NCBI RefSeq assembly: GCF_020164595.1
Contig: NZ_JAIQZE010000010.1
Coordinates: forward strand, 62,001-126,000
DNA length: 64,000 bases
Direction: 5' to 3'
Source of the DNA: Psychroflexus longus
GTDB lineage: Bacteria > Bacteroidota > Bacteroidia > Flavobacteriales > Flavobacteriaceae
The translations under genes and the position numbers were made by a program. Positions 8,996 through 18,115 of this stretch are shown one piece after another (the first letter of the stretch is position 1; each line of letters begins with the position of its first letter). The notes under the pieces are model-generated. The model was not told the DNA's origin. It worked only from the letters and a program-made list of their open reading frames with translations, and searched no databases.

Positions 8996-9697
8996 ATGTT
9001 GTGGACAGCTTTCATTTTAGGACTTTTAGGTAGTTTTCACTGCGTTGGCATGTGTGGACCTATAGCCCTTATGCTGCCCGTAGATCGCCGAAACCCATGG
9101 CGAAAAGCCTTCCAGGTTTCCTTATACCATTTAGGCAGAATAACAACCTATGCGCTCATAGGCTTGGTATTTGGCCTTATCGGCGAAAGTTTTGCATTAT
9201 TCGGATTTCAGCAACAACTCTCAATTATCATTGGAGTTATCATGCTGTCTTCTCTTCTTTTTTCTGAATCTATTCTAGGAAAGCTTAATCTGGCCAAACC
9301 ACTTTATAAATGGGTAGGTAAACTGAAGTCCGAGCTTGGCTCTTCGTTAAAGAAAAAGGATCTCGATACATTCTATTATTTAGGCTTTCTGAATGGTTTA
9401 CTACCCTGCGGCTTGGTCTATATGGCAGTTTTTGGATCTATAGCCATCACAGGATTGTTTGAAAGTTCATTGTATATGGCCTTCTTTGGTCTAGGTACAA
9501 TCCCGCTAATGAGCATTGTGATTTATGCTAAAGACTGGCTCAAATCAGTTTTAAAATTCAATCCTAAACGCTTAATTCCTATTGCTATTGCCATAATTGG
9601 CATTCTTTTTATCCTTCGAGGAATGGGGCTTGGTATTCCTTACGTTTCCCCAAAACCTGCCCAAACTCAAGTAACTTCTTCTATGGAATGTCATTAA
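8996..9697 (+). CDS. TauE/SafE-like membrane protein of the cbb3 cluster
   Basis: A 233-residue integral membrane protein with about six helices. It begins with the conserved G-S-F-H-C-V-G-M-C-G-P motif (residues 12-22), whose Cys/His/Met residues suggest metal handling, and has a second motif G-L-L-P-C-G-L-V-Y near residue 138. Proteins of this type are annotated as sulfite exporter TauE/SafE family or urease accessory UreH-like, and in Bacteroidota they close the cco operon. A role in copper supply or maturation is inferred from position and motifs; the substrate is not known. Confidence 0.85.
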   Translation: MLWTAFILGLLGSFHCVGMCGPIALMLPVDRRNPWRKAFQVSLYHLGRITTYALIGLVFGLIGESFALFGFQQQLSIIIGVIMLSSLLFSESILGKLNLAKPLYKWVGKLKSELGSSLKKKDLDTFYYLGFLNGLLPCGLVYMAVFGSIAITGLFESSLYMAFFGLGTIPLMSIVIYAKDWLKSVLKFNPKRLIPIAIAIIGILFILRGMGLGIPYVSPKPAQTQVTSSMECH

Positions 9698-9879
9698 CTT
9701 TGAGATTGACCTTCCTCCATTCTATATTTAATTTCATACACTTACGAAATCGTTTTAGTTTAGCTTATAATCAATTTTAACAAAAATAATGCTTAATTAA
9801 TCTTCTACTACTGATTATTTTCCTCATAATTAACTAGATTTAAGAGTTAATTCTTATAATAACAGTTGAAAATATTTTT

Positions 9880-12800
9880 ATGAAGGGAGAATCAATGTAC
9901 GATAGTAGTTTTGAGCATGACGCTTGTGGAATCGGGTCTGTCATAAATATTGATGGGAAAAGAGAACACCAGCTTATAGTCGATGCTCTCACCATGTTGG
10001 AAAATATGGAGCATCGGGGAGGAACAGGCGCAGACCCGGAAACAGGCGATGGGGCTGGAATTCTTATTCAAATTGATGAAAATTTTATAAAGGAAATTGC
10101 AAAAGAGATTGCTGTTGATATTGATGCCGGAAAACCTGTAGGAATTGGAATGCTGTTTTTTCCAAAAGTTCGAAGCGTTGCCAATCAGTGCAAAGAAATT
10201 TTAGCCAAACATGCAGAGGAACTCGATCTTGAAATTTTAGGATACAGAACGGTTCCAGTAGATTCTAAAGTTCCGGGTATGGGAGCAAAACCTGTGGAAC
10301 CATTAATTGAGCAGGTTTTGATTCAGCCAAAAACTAAAATGTCTAACGAAGAACTGGAAAGAAAACTCTTTGTTCTCAGAAATCATACAACTCATTATAT
10401 AGGTAAAAACATACAAGGTAACAATAAGGCATTTTACGTCTGCAGTATGTCTATCAATACCATCATATATAAAGGGCAACTCAAGACCAATCAACTAAGA
10501 AAATATTTTGAAGATTTAAGAAATCCAAACTTCAAATCTGCTTTTGCGATTATTCATTCACGGTTTTCAACTAACACGTTTCCAAATTGGAAACTGGCTC
10601 AGCCTTTTCATTTTACATCTCATAATGGCGAAATCAATACGATTAGGGGGAATGTGACAAAAATGAAATCTAAGGAGGCAAATTTTAAATCTAAAGTATT
10701 CTCCGACGAAGATCTTCAGCGTTTACTTCCCGTCACTAATCCCGAGCATTCAGATTCGGCTAACTTAGATGCCATGGTAGAAATGCTTGTTCTGGATGGG
10801 CGACCTTTGGAACACGCGATGATGATGCTTGTGCCAGAAGCCTGGCAGGATAATACATCCATAGACCCAGAACGAAAGGCCTTCTACAAATACCATGCTT
10901 CTGTAATGGAGCCCTGGGATGGCCCGGCAGCGCTTATTTTTACAGATGGTAAGAAGGTCGGGGCAACATTAGACAGAAATGGTTTACGGCCTTCAAGGTA
11001 TTGCATTACATCGACCAACCGCTTTATCATTTCTTCTGAAGCCGGCGCACTTCCTGTGGATTCTTCACAAATTATCAAAAAAGGTCGTTTACAACCTGGA
11101 CGTATGATCATGGCAGATCTTGATTCGAATAAAGTCATTTACGACGATGAAATTAAAAATAGAATCGTCAAGGATAAGCAGTATTCGCAATGGATTAAAA
11201 ACCAACGTATCAAATTAAGGCTTCAGCCAATTCCTGAATTTGAAGAAAATAAATTATCAAGTGAAGAGTTACTTCACCTTCAAAATGCCTATGGTTATAC
11301 CTCAGAAGAATTGAAAGTTATTCTTGCCGATATGGCCGTAAGAGCAACAGAGCCAATAGGATCAATGGGTGCTGATACGCCGCTGGCTATATTGAGTAAA
11401 CAAAGTCAACATGTGGCCAACTATTTCAAACAATTGTTTGCGCAAGTTAGTAATCCACCAATAGATCCTATTAGGGAGAGAATGGTAATGTCACTATTTA
11501 CAAGAGTTGGAGAAAGTCTTAATATATTGGATGAATCTGAATTACATACCAAACAGATTCATATTTCACAACCTGTTTTATTGGATTCTGATATTGAAAA
11601 ATTTAAGCATCTAGCAGAAAAAGGCTTTGACTACGGTTTTATAAATTGTGTTTTTAAAGCGGATGGAAAACCTGGAAGCTTAGAGAAGGCTATAGATGAG
11701 GTTTGTAAGGAAGCAGAAAATGCAGTGAAATCTGGTAAAAAGGTTTTGATTTTATCTGATAAAGTTATTGATAAAAACCATGCGCCAATCCCATCTTTGC
11801 TTTCCACTGGAGCAGTTCATCACCATCTAGTCAAACTGAATTTGAGAACTAAAGCTGGTATTTTAGTACAAGCGGGAGACATTAGAGAAACACATCATTT
11901 TGCAACTTTAATAGGCTATGGAGCCAGTGCAGTCAATCCTTATTTAGCTCTACAATCTATCGAACATCTGCAGATCGATGGAAAACTCGATGCAGATATA
12001 AGTGTAGACCAAGCCAAAGCCAATTATCAAGAGGCAATAGGGTATGGGCTCCTAAAAATTCTCTCTAAAATGGGAATTAGCACAGTTCAATCTTATCAAG
12101 GCGCTCAGATTTTTGAAGCTTTGGGCTTGCATACTACCGTGATTGAAAAATGCTTTAAAGGGACCATATCAAGGATAGAAGGAATTGATTTTGATGGACT
12201 TGCTCAAGAAGTTCTAGTCAGACATCATAAAGCTTTTCCGGGAAATGATGAGGTGAAAAAGAGTTTGGAAGTTGGCGGGATCTATCAGTGGAAGTTGAGA
12301 GGTGAAAAACACCTTTTCAACCCGGAAACTATTCATTTGCTTCAGCATTCTTCACAGACGGATAATTTTCCCTTGTATAAAAAGTTTGCTAAAACGGTCA
12401 ATGACCAATTAAAAGATTCATTGACCTTAAGGGGTTTACTGGAGTTCAAGAAAAGAACACCCATACCACTTGCGGAAGTAGAACCGGCAGAAGATATAAT
12501 GAAACGTTTCGCTACTGGAGCCATGTCATTTGGTTCTATTTCGCACGAAGCACATTCAACTTTAGCTATTGCTATGAACAGGATTGGTGCCAAAAGCAAT
12601 AGTGGAGAAGGTGGAGAAGATGAAGCCAGATTTGAAGTCAAGCCAAACGGTGATTGGGAGCGTTCTGCCATAAAACAAGTAGCTTCAGGTCGTTTTGGGG
12701 TGACGAGTTACTACCTCACCAATGCTGATGAACTCCAAATTAAAATGGCTCAGGGAGCAAAACCAGGAGAAGGTGGCCAATTGCCTGGTCATAAAGTTGA

Positions 12801-14391
12801 TGAGTGGATTGGTAGAGTAAGAAATTCTACTCCCGGTGTTGGATTAATATCACCACCACCACACCATGATATTTATTCAATAGAGGATTTAGCTCAGCTT
12901 ATATTTGATTTGAAAAATGCAAATCGCAAAGCCAGAATCAATGTGAAATTAGTTTCACAAGCAGGAGTTGGGACTGTGGCTGCCGGAGTTTCAAAAGCCA
13001 ATGCTGATGTGGTTTTGATTTCTGGAGCCGATGGAGGAACCGGAGCGTCTCCTTTAAGTTCTATACGTCATGCAGGTTTGCCTTGGGAACTTGGTTTGTC
13101 CGAAGCTCATCAAACGCTGGTGAAAAATAATTTAAGAAGTAGAATCACCGTTCAGGCGGATGGTCAATTGAGAACTGGTAGAGACCTCGCCATCGCGACT
13201 TTACTCGGTGCTGAAGAATGGGGAATTTCTACGGCAGCTTTGATTGTGGAAGGCTGTATCATGATGAGAAAATGCCACACTAATACCTGTCCTGTAGGTG
13301 TTGCAACCCAAAATCCAGAATTGAGAAAACTCTTCACAGGGAATCCAGACCACGTGGTCAATTACTTTAGATTCCTGGCGGAAGATTTGAGAGAAATCAT
13401 GTCACAACTTGGGTTCAAGACAGTGAGTGACATGGTTGGTCATTCAGAAGTAATGAAAGTAAGAAAAGACGTACCATTCTGGAAATTGAAAGATTTGGAC
13501 TTGAGTCCAATTTTGTATCAAGAACACATAGCTGAACAAGTAGGTGTTTTCAAACAAATTGATCAGGATCATGAAATTGATGAAGTTTTGGACTGGAAAC
13601 TTTTGGAAGATGCAAAACCAGCTTTCGAAAGTAGTAAATCAGTCAAAAACTCATATTCCATCAGAAATATTGATAGAGCCACTGGTGCAATTTTATCCAA
13701 TGAAATCAGTAAAAAATTTAAAGCTGAGGGATTGAAAGAAGATACAATACATTTCAAATTTGATGGATCTGCTGGTCAGAGTTTCGGCTCCTTCTTAGCT
13801 AAAGGCGTCACTTTTGAAGTTGAAGGCGAATCCAATGATTATTTTGGCAAAGGATTATCCGGTGGAAAATTGATTATTTACCCTCCAAAATCCTCTTCAT
13901 TTGATTCAGCAGAAAATATAATTATAGGAAATGTGGCTTTTTATGGAGCAACATCAGGAACAGCTTATATCAATGGAATGGCTGGCGAACGTTTTGGTGT
14001 CAGAAATTCAGGAGTAGAAGCCGTAGTAGAAGGTGTAGGAGATCATGCTTGTGAATATATGACCGGCGGTAAAATTATAATTTTAGGAGAAACAGGTAAG
14101 AATTTTGCAGCAGGTATGAGTGGCGGAATCGCTTATGTACTCGATGATCACAATGCTTTTGAAAATAACTGTAACAAGGCAATGGTTGGACTAGAAATAC
14201 CTTCAGAAGATAATTTTGAGGAACTTAAAGTCTTGATTGAGAGTCACTATAAATTGACGAGAAGTAAGAAAGCTAAGCACGTTTTAGATCATTTTGAAGA
14301 GATGAAATCTCATTTCGTCAAGATTATTCCACATGATTACAAACGAATTTTAGAAGCGAAAGAAAAACAAGAACAAAAAATAGTAGCATAA
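9880..14391 (+). CDS. gltB: glutamate synthase (NADPH) large subunit
   Basis: A 1503-residue protein catalysing the glutamine-dependent conversion of 2-oxoglutarate to two glutamates with GltD. The N-terminal glutaminase domain starts at the nucleophile in H-D-A-C-G-I-G (Cys16, or 11 if translation begins at the Met at 9895), after which the propeptide is removed. The central and FMN-binding domains follow, with the iron-sulfur motif C-I-M-M-R-K-C-H-T-N-T-C-P-V-G in the second half, and a C-terminal GXGXG beta-helix domain (F-G-K-G-L-S-G-G near residue 1322). The size matches the family. The 182 bp upstream are AT-rich with no clear promoter. The stop overlaps the gltD start (TAATG). Confidence 0.96.
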   Translation: MKGESMYDSSFEHDACGIGSVINIDGKREHQLIVDALTMLENMEHRGGTGADPETGDGAGILIQIDENFIKEIAKEIAVDIDAGKPVGIGMLFFPKVRSVANQCKEILAKHAEELDLEILGYRTVPVDSKVPGMGAKPVEPLIEQVLIQPKTKMSNEELERKLFVLRNHTTHYIGKNIQGNNKAFYVCSMSINTIIYKGQLKTNQLRKYFEDLRNPNFKSAFAIIHSRFSTNTFPNWKLAQPFHFTSHNGEINTIRGNVTKMKSKEANFKSKVFSDEDLQRLLPVTNPEHSDSANLDAMVEMLVLDGRPLEHAMMMLVPEAWQDNTSIDPERKAFYKYHASVMEPWDGPAALIFTDGKKVGATLDRNGLRPSRYCITSTNRFIISSEAGALPVDSSQIIKKGRLQPGRMIMADLDSNKVIYDDEIKNRIVKDKQYSQWIKNQRIKLRLQPIPEFEENKLSSEELLHLQNAYGYTSEELKVILADMAVRATEPIGSMGADTPLAILSKQSQHVANYFKQLFAQVSNPPIDPIRERMVMSLFTRVGESLNILDESELHTKQIHISQPVLLDSDIEKFKHLAEKGFDYGFINCVFKADGKPGSLEKAIDEVCKEAENAVKSGKKVLILSDKVIDKNHAPIPSLLSTGAVHHHLVKLNLRTKAGILVQAGDIRETHHFATLIGYGASAVNPYLALQSIEHLQIDGKLDADISVDQAKANYQEAIGYGLLKILSKMGISTVQSYQGAQIFEALGLHTTVIEKCFKGTISRIEGIDFDGLAQEVLVRHHKAFPGNDEVKKSLEVGGIYQWKLRGEKHLFNPETIHLLQHSSQTDNFPLYKKFAKTVNDQLKDSLTLRGLLEFKKRTPIPLAEVEPAEDIMKRFATGAMSFGSISHEAHSTLAIAMNRIGAKSNSGEGGEDEARFEVKPNGDWERSAIKQVASGRFGVTSYYLTNADELQIKMAQGAKPGEGGQLPGHKVDEWIGRVRNSTPGVGLISPPPHHDIYSIEDLAQLIFDLKNANRKARINVKLVSQAGVGTVAAGVSKANADVVLISGADGGTGASPLSSIRHAGLPWELGLSEAHQTLVKNNLRSRITVQADGQLRTGRDLAIATLLGAEEWGISTAALIVEGCIMMRKCHTNTCPVGVATQNPELRKLFTGNPDHVVNYFRFLAEDLREIMSQLGFKTVSDMVGHSEVMKVRKDVPFWKLKDLDLSPILYQEHIAEQVGVFKQIDQDHEIDEVLDWKLLEDAKPAFESSKSVKNSYSIRNIDRATGAILSNEISKKFKAEGLKEDTIHFKFDGSAGQSFGSFLAKGVTFEVEGESNDYFGKGLSGGKLIIYPPKSSSFDSAENIIIGNVAFYGATSGTAYINGMAGERFGVRNSGVEAVVEGVGDHACEYMTGGKIIILGETGKNFAAGMSGGIAYVLDDHNAFENNCNKAMVGLEIPSEDNFEELKVLIESHYKLTRSKKAKHVLDHFEEMKSHFVKIIPHDYKRILEAKEKQEQKIVA

Positions 14392-15848
14392 TGGGACAAC
14401 ACGACGGATTTTTGAAATATGATAGGGAGTTGCCAAACAGTAGAGCTCCAGAAGTGAGAATTGGTGATTATAAAGAAATTTATGAGCCTTTTCCAGAAGA
14501 GAAGACCAAGAGTCAGGCAGCAAGATGTATGGATTGTGGAGTGCCCTTTTGCCATTCAGGTTGTCCGCTTGGTAATATCATTCCAGAATTTAATGAAGCA
14601 GTTCATAACGAAGATTGGAAAAATGCAGTTTCCATTTTATACTCAACTAATAATTTTCCTGAGTTTACCGGAAGAATTTGTCCAGCACCATGTGAAGCTA
14701 GCTGTGTTTTAGGAATTAATAAAAATCCTGTGGCGATTGAACACATTGAGAAAACAATTGCTGAGAAAGCTCACGAAATGGGATTTATAAAAGCCAATGC
14801 ACCTAAAGTGCGGACAGGCAAGAAAGTCGCTGTTATCGGTTCCGGCCCTGCAGGGCTTGCCGCTGCAGATCAATTGAATAAAGCTGGTCACTGGGTTACT
14901 GTATATGAACGAGAAGCGAAAATTGGTGGATTGTTAAGGTATGGTATTCCAGATTTTAAACTTGAAAAATGGGTAGTAGACCGTCGCATTCAAATCATGG
15001 ATGATGAAGGAGTACGTTTCAAAGTTAATGCTGAAGTCGGTAAAACCGTAAATCCTGATATGTTAAAAGACGATTTTGATTCCATAGTGGTTTGTACCGG
15101 TTCAACGGTTCCAAGAAATCTCCCTATACCTGGCAGAGAATTAAAAGGCATCCATTATGCTATGGATTTCCTTAGTCTTCAGAATAAGGAAATTGATGGA
15201 ATTAAGTTTGACGATAAAATTACTGCAGAAGGCAAAAATGTCGTGGTTCTAGGGGGAGGTGATACAGGTTCAGATTGTATAGGCACTTCTCACAGACAAG
15301 GTGCTGCATCTGTATTGCAACTGGAATTAATGCCGAAACCTCAAAGCAGTCGCGGAATAAATGATCCATGGCCAATGTGGCCAATGACATTGAGAACATC
15401 CTCTTCACACGAAGAAGGCGGTGAGCGTAAATGGAGCACCTTAACCAAGGAGTTTGTTGGAAACGATAAAGGTGAGCTTACTCACATCAAGCTTGTAGAC
15501 CTAGAGTGGGTCAATCAGGGTGGACGACAACAGATGAAGGAAATCGAAGGAACAGAGCGTTTAATACCCTGTGAACTTGCTCTACTGGCGATCGGTTTTA
15601 CCCAGCCAGAAAGCTCACTTTTGAAGCATCTTGGTGTTTCTCAAACTAAATCTGGAACCATAGATTCTAATAATTATTCAACAAATATAGATTTCATATT
15701 TGCTGCAGGAGATGCTAGAAGAGGACAATCGCTTGTTGTCTGGGCTATTTCAGAAGGCCGTGAAGCTGCCAGGGAAGTTGATGAATTCTTAATGGGAACT
15801 ACCGAACTTCCATCCAAAAACGATTCATACTTAAGTTTGGAAGTATAA
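14391..15848 (+). CDS. gltD: glutamate synthase small subunit
   Basis: A 485-residue flavoprotein that takes electrons from NAD(P)H and passes them through iron-sulfur clusters to GltB. The N-terminal part carries cysteine clusters (C-M-D-C-G-V-P-F-C near residue 44 and R-I-C-P-A-P-C-E-A-S-C near residue 95), then an FAD fold G-S-G-P-A-G-L-A-A-A near residue 151 and a second nucleotide fold V-L-G-G-G-D-T-G-S-D near residue 287. It starts on the last base of the gltB stop codon, so the two are coupled in one operon. Confidence 0.96.
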   Translation: MGQHDGFLKYDRELPNSRAPEVRIGDYKEIYEPFPEEKTKSQAARCMDCGVPFCHSGCPLGNIIPEFNEAVHNEDWKNAVSILYSTNNFPEFTGRICPAPCEASCVLGINKNPVAIEHIEKTIAEKAHEMGFIKANAPKVRTGKKVAVIGSGPAGLAAADQLNKAGHWVTVYEREAKIGGLLRYGIPDFKLEKWVVDRRIQIMDDEGVRFKVNAEVGKTVNPDMLKDDFDSIVVCTGSTVPRNLPIPGRELKGIHYAMDFLSLQNKEIDGIKFDDKITAEGKNVVVLGGGDTGSDCIGTSHRQGAASVLQLELMPKPQSSRGINDPWPMWPMTLRTSSSHEEGGERKWSTLTKEFVGNDKGELTHIKLVDLEWVNQGGRQQMKEIEGTERLIPCELALLAIGFTQPESSLLKHLGVSQTKSGTIDSNNYSTNIDFIFAAGDARRGQSLVVWAISEGREAAREVDEFLMGTTELPSKNDSYLSLEV

Positions 15849-15876
15849 AAGTTTATCTTAAATTTGGATAAAAATT

Positions 15877-16275
15877 TTGAAAAAGAATCCTTACGCAGTT
15901 GTAGATCAGACAGCATTTCCTTTAATAACGGTAACATTTACTGGTGAAAGAGGAACGAACGCTAGCTTCAAGTCCTACCTGAAAGAACTAGATGATTGCT
16001 ATTTTGCACAGCAGAAATTGGCAATTGTTTTTGATGCTACAAAGGCCGTGGTGCCTAAAATTTCCCACCAGATTTTGCAAGCTCAATGGTTAAGGGAAAA
16101 TACTACTTTGATGGAAGACTATTGCTTAGGGACAGCTTATGTGATTCCAAATAAAACCATGAGATGGGTGTTAAAGATGATTCTTTTGCTCCAAAAACAG
16201 CCCGTTCCTTTTGAGATATTTTCAACGTATAAAGATGCACAAGTCTGGACCTGGAGTCAAATTCAAAAGAATTAA
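15877..16275 (+). CDS. STAS/SEC14-like protein, function unknown
   Basis: A 132-residue soluble protein with alternating strands and helices. The run L-A-I-V-F-D-A-T-K-A (about residues 48-57) followed by an amphipathic helix resembles the SpoIIAA/STAS-like fold of small flavobacterial proteins annotated as STAS/SEC14 domain. The start appears to be a TTG at 15877, 28 bp after gltD, since no in-frame ATG lies near the conserved N-terminus. It may be read from the gltBD transcript, and a candidate terminator follows it. Function is unknown. Confidence 0.65.
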   Translation: MKKNPYAVVDQTAFPLITVTFTGERGTNASFKSYLKELDDCYFAQQKLAIVFDATKAVVPKISHQILQAQWLRENTTLMEDYCLGTAYVIPNKTMRWVLKMILLLQKQPVPFEIFSTYKDAQVWTWSQIQKN

Positions 16276-16281
16276 TTGGTT

Positions 16282-16308
16282 CACTTCAAAATTTGAGGTC
16301 TTTTTTTT
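16282..16308 (+). terminator. probable terminator after the gltBD transcript
   Basis: An imperfect hairpin (CACTTCAAA / TTTGAGGT with a G-U pair and tight loop) is followed by a run of eight T. The stem is weak, but the T-tract and its place seven bases after the stop codon support it. Confidence 0.55.
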
Positions 16309-16330
16309 ATCAAAAAACCTTTCCAGAAAC

Positions 16331-16342
16331 TGATTGAAATCA
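16331..16342 (+). promoter_or_regulatory. FNR/CRP-like palindrome upstream of the CoA-transferase
   Basis: TGATTGAAATCA is a perfect TGAT-N4-ATCA match. Its centre is 57.5 bp before the end of the -7 element at 16387-16394, exactly 21 bp (two helical turns) further than the equivalent sites at ccoI and hemN. This would place it near -62, a usual class I activator position. Confidence 0.45.
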
Positions 16343-16386
16343 TATAAGCTTTTGTTTAAGCTCAGCCATAGTAGACTTTTGGCTCT

Positions 16387-16394
16387 TATTTTTG
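16387..16394 (+). promoter_or_regulatory. -7 promoter element for the CoA-transferase gene
   Basis: TATTTTTG is an exact match to the Bacteroidota -7 consensus TAnnTTTG, 28 bp before the ATG at 16423. No clear -33 TTG is seen at the usual distance. Confidence 0.5.
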
Positions 16395-16422
16395 TACTTT
16401 AATTTAATATAGAAACAAGTAT

Positions 16423-17709
16423 ATGATTCATCTACTTAATAAAGTGACTGCTGAAGAAGCCGTTTCCAAAGTAACTTCTGGGGATAGAGTTTTTATCCAA
16501 GGTGCAGCGATGACTCCCTTAAAACTTATTGATGCTCTAGTTTCGAGATATAAAACCTTGGAAAATGTTGAAATTATGCACCTTCACACTGAGGGTCAGG
16601 CAGCATATACAGAAAAACCTTATTCTGATGCCTTCAAAATTAATAGTGCCTTCGTTAGTGGAAATGTTAGAAACTCAGTGAGAGAAGGGAACGGTGATTA
16701 TATTCCTATTTTCCTAAGTGAAGTCCACAGACTGTTCAGACGTTCAATCTTGCCTTTAGATGTTGCTTTTATACAAGTTTCACCTCCAGATCGGCATGGC
16801 TATTGTTCGCTTGGTGTCTCAGTTGACATCACAATACCAGCGATCCAAACCGCTAAGTTGGTTATTGCACAAGTCAATCCTCAAGTGCCAAGAACTCATG
16901 GTGATGGTATTATTCATATGAGTGAGTTAGATTTTGCTGTTGAAGTAGATGAGTCCATATTTAGTCATGAACCCGCTCAAGTTTCAGAATTGGAAAGGAA
17001 AATAGGAGCTAATGTTGCAAGTTTGGTCGAGGATGGTGCAACATTACAAATGGGCATTGGAGGAATTCCAAATGCTGCCTTACAAAATCTTGGGGGTCAC
17101 AAAGATCTCGGTATTCATACAGAAATGTTTTCTGATGGAATTTTACCTCTTGTTGAGAGTGGTGTGATCAATGGAAGTCAAAAGGAAGTAAAAACTGGAA
17201 AAATTGTAACTTGCTTTGCTTTGGGTTCCCAAAAACTTTATGATTTTATGGATGATAATCCACTGGTACACATGAAAGAAGCAGCCTATACCAATGATAC
17301 CGCTATTATTAGGCGTAATCCTAAAGTGACAGCTATTAACTCAGCTATAGAGATTGATCTGACGGGTCAGGTCTGTGCAGATACAATCGGAAAAATGCAG
17401 TTTTCTGGAGTGGGAGGTCAGATGGATTTTATAAGAGGAGCTTCCTTGTCTGAAGGAGGGAAAGCTATCATCGCCATGCCATCTGTGACCAGTAAAGGCA
17501 TTTCAAAAATTTCTTCATTCCTGAATGAAGGTGCAGGTGTAACGACAACTAGAGCTCACGTACACTATATAATCACAGAATATGGAGTCGTTAATCTTTA
17601 TGGTAAAAATCTAAAACAAAGAGCAGAAGCCTTAATTTCAATCGCTCATCCAGATCATAGGGAAGATCTTGAGAAAGCAGCTTTTGAACGCTTTAGGTCA
17701 AAAGCTTAA
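16423..17709 (+). CDS. acetyl-CoA hydrolase/transferase family protein
   Basis: A 428-residue class I CoA-transferase related to 4-hydroxybutyrate CoA-transferase and acetyl-CoA hydrolases, moving CoA between acetyl-CoA and another carboxylic acid. Visible motifs are V-S-P-P-D-R-H-G-Y-C-S-L-G in the N-terminal domain, M-G-I-G-G-I-P-N-A, and H-T-E-M-F-S-D-G with Glu234 as the probable catalytic glutamate by family precedent. Near the C-terminus lie F-S-G-V-G-G-Q and the sequence T-E-Y-G-V. The substrate cannot be told from sequence. It stands alone with its own promoter and an FNR-like site, hinting at a role in low-oxygen acyl-CoA metabolism. Confidence 0.88.
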   Translation: MIHLLNKVTAEEAVSKVTSGDRVFIQGAAMTPLKLIDALVSRYKTLENVEIMHLHTEGQAAYTEKPYSDAFKINSAFVSGNVRNSVREGNGDYIPIFLSEVHRLFRRSILPLDVAFIQVSPPDRHGYCSLGVSVDITIPAIQTAKLVIAQVNPQVPRTHGDGIIHMSELDFAVEVDESIFSHEPAQVSELERKIGANVASLVEDGATLQMGIGGIPNAALQNLGGHKDLGIHTEMFSDGILPLVESGVINGSQKEVKTGKIVTCFALGSQKLYDFMDDNPLVHMKEAAYTNDTAIIRRNPKVTAINSAIEIDLTGQVCADTIGKMQFSGVGGQMDFIRGASLSEGGKAIIAMPSVTSKGISKISSFLNEGAGVTTTRAHVHYIITEYGVVNLYGKNLKQRAEALISIAHPDHREDLEKAAFERFRSKA

Positions 17710-17749
17710 TAGATAATTAGTTTGAGTATTAATTTAATAATTTACAATT

Positions 17750-18049
17750 ATGAGTCAGAAATTTAATGAAATTATAAAAAGCGAAACTCCCGTACTTATA
17801 GACTTTTTCGCTGATTGGTGTGGACCTTGCAAAATGCTAGCTCCAATCCTTAAAGAAGTAAAAGAAGAATTTGGTGATGCTATTAAAATCATCAAAATAG
17901 ATGTGGACAAAAACGAGCAATTAGCAGCTAAATATCAAGTGCGTGGTGTGCCAACCATGATTGTTTTCAAAAATGGTGAGCAAAAATGGAGGCAAAGTGG
18001 TGTTCTGCAGAAAGATGAGATCGTTCAAGTCATCAAGTCAAATTCTTAA
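17750..18049 (+). CDS. trxA: thioredoxin
   Basis: A 99-residue thioredoxin with the active site W-C-G-P-C-K at 23-28 and the cis-proline motif G-V-P-T-M near residue 67. It reduces protein disulfides in the cytoplasm, since no signal peptide is present. It follows the CoA-transferase by 40 bp and may share its transcript. A strong bidirectional terminator follows. Confidence 0.94.
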   Translation: MSQKFNEIIKSETPVLIDFFADWCGPCKMLAPILKEVKEEFGDAIKIIKIDVDKNEQLAAKYQVRGVPTMIVFKNGEQKWRQSGVLQKDEIVQVIKSNS

Positions 18050-18066
18050 TGTCTTGGTTTAAAAAC

Positions 18067-18098
18067 AAAAAAGCACCTCAACTTGAGGTGCTTTTTTA
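18067..18098. terminator. bidirectional terminator between trxA and the usp gene
   Basis: GCACCTCA-act-TGAGGTGC is a perfect 8-bp stem, preceded by an A-run and followed by CTTTTTTATT. It can end both trxA (plus) and the convergent universal stress gene (minus). Confidence 0.9.
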
Positions 18099-18115
18099 TT
18101 AATACAAATTATTTA

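Noticed and set aside
12342-12671. 109-codon minus-strand frame inside gltB
   Set aside because: Lies fully within the conserved synthase domain of gltB and shows no protein-like motif; a shadow of the real gene.
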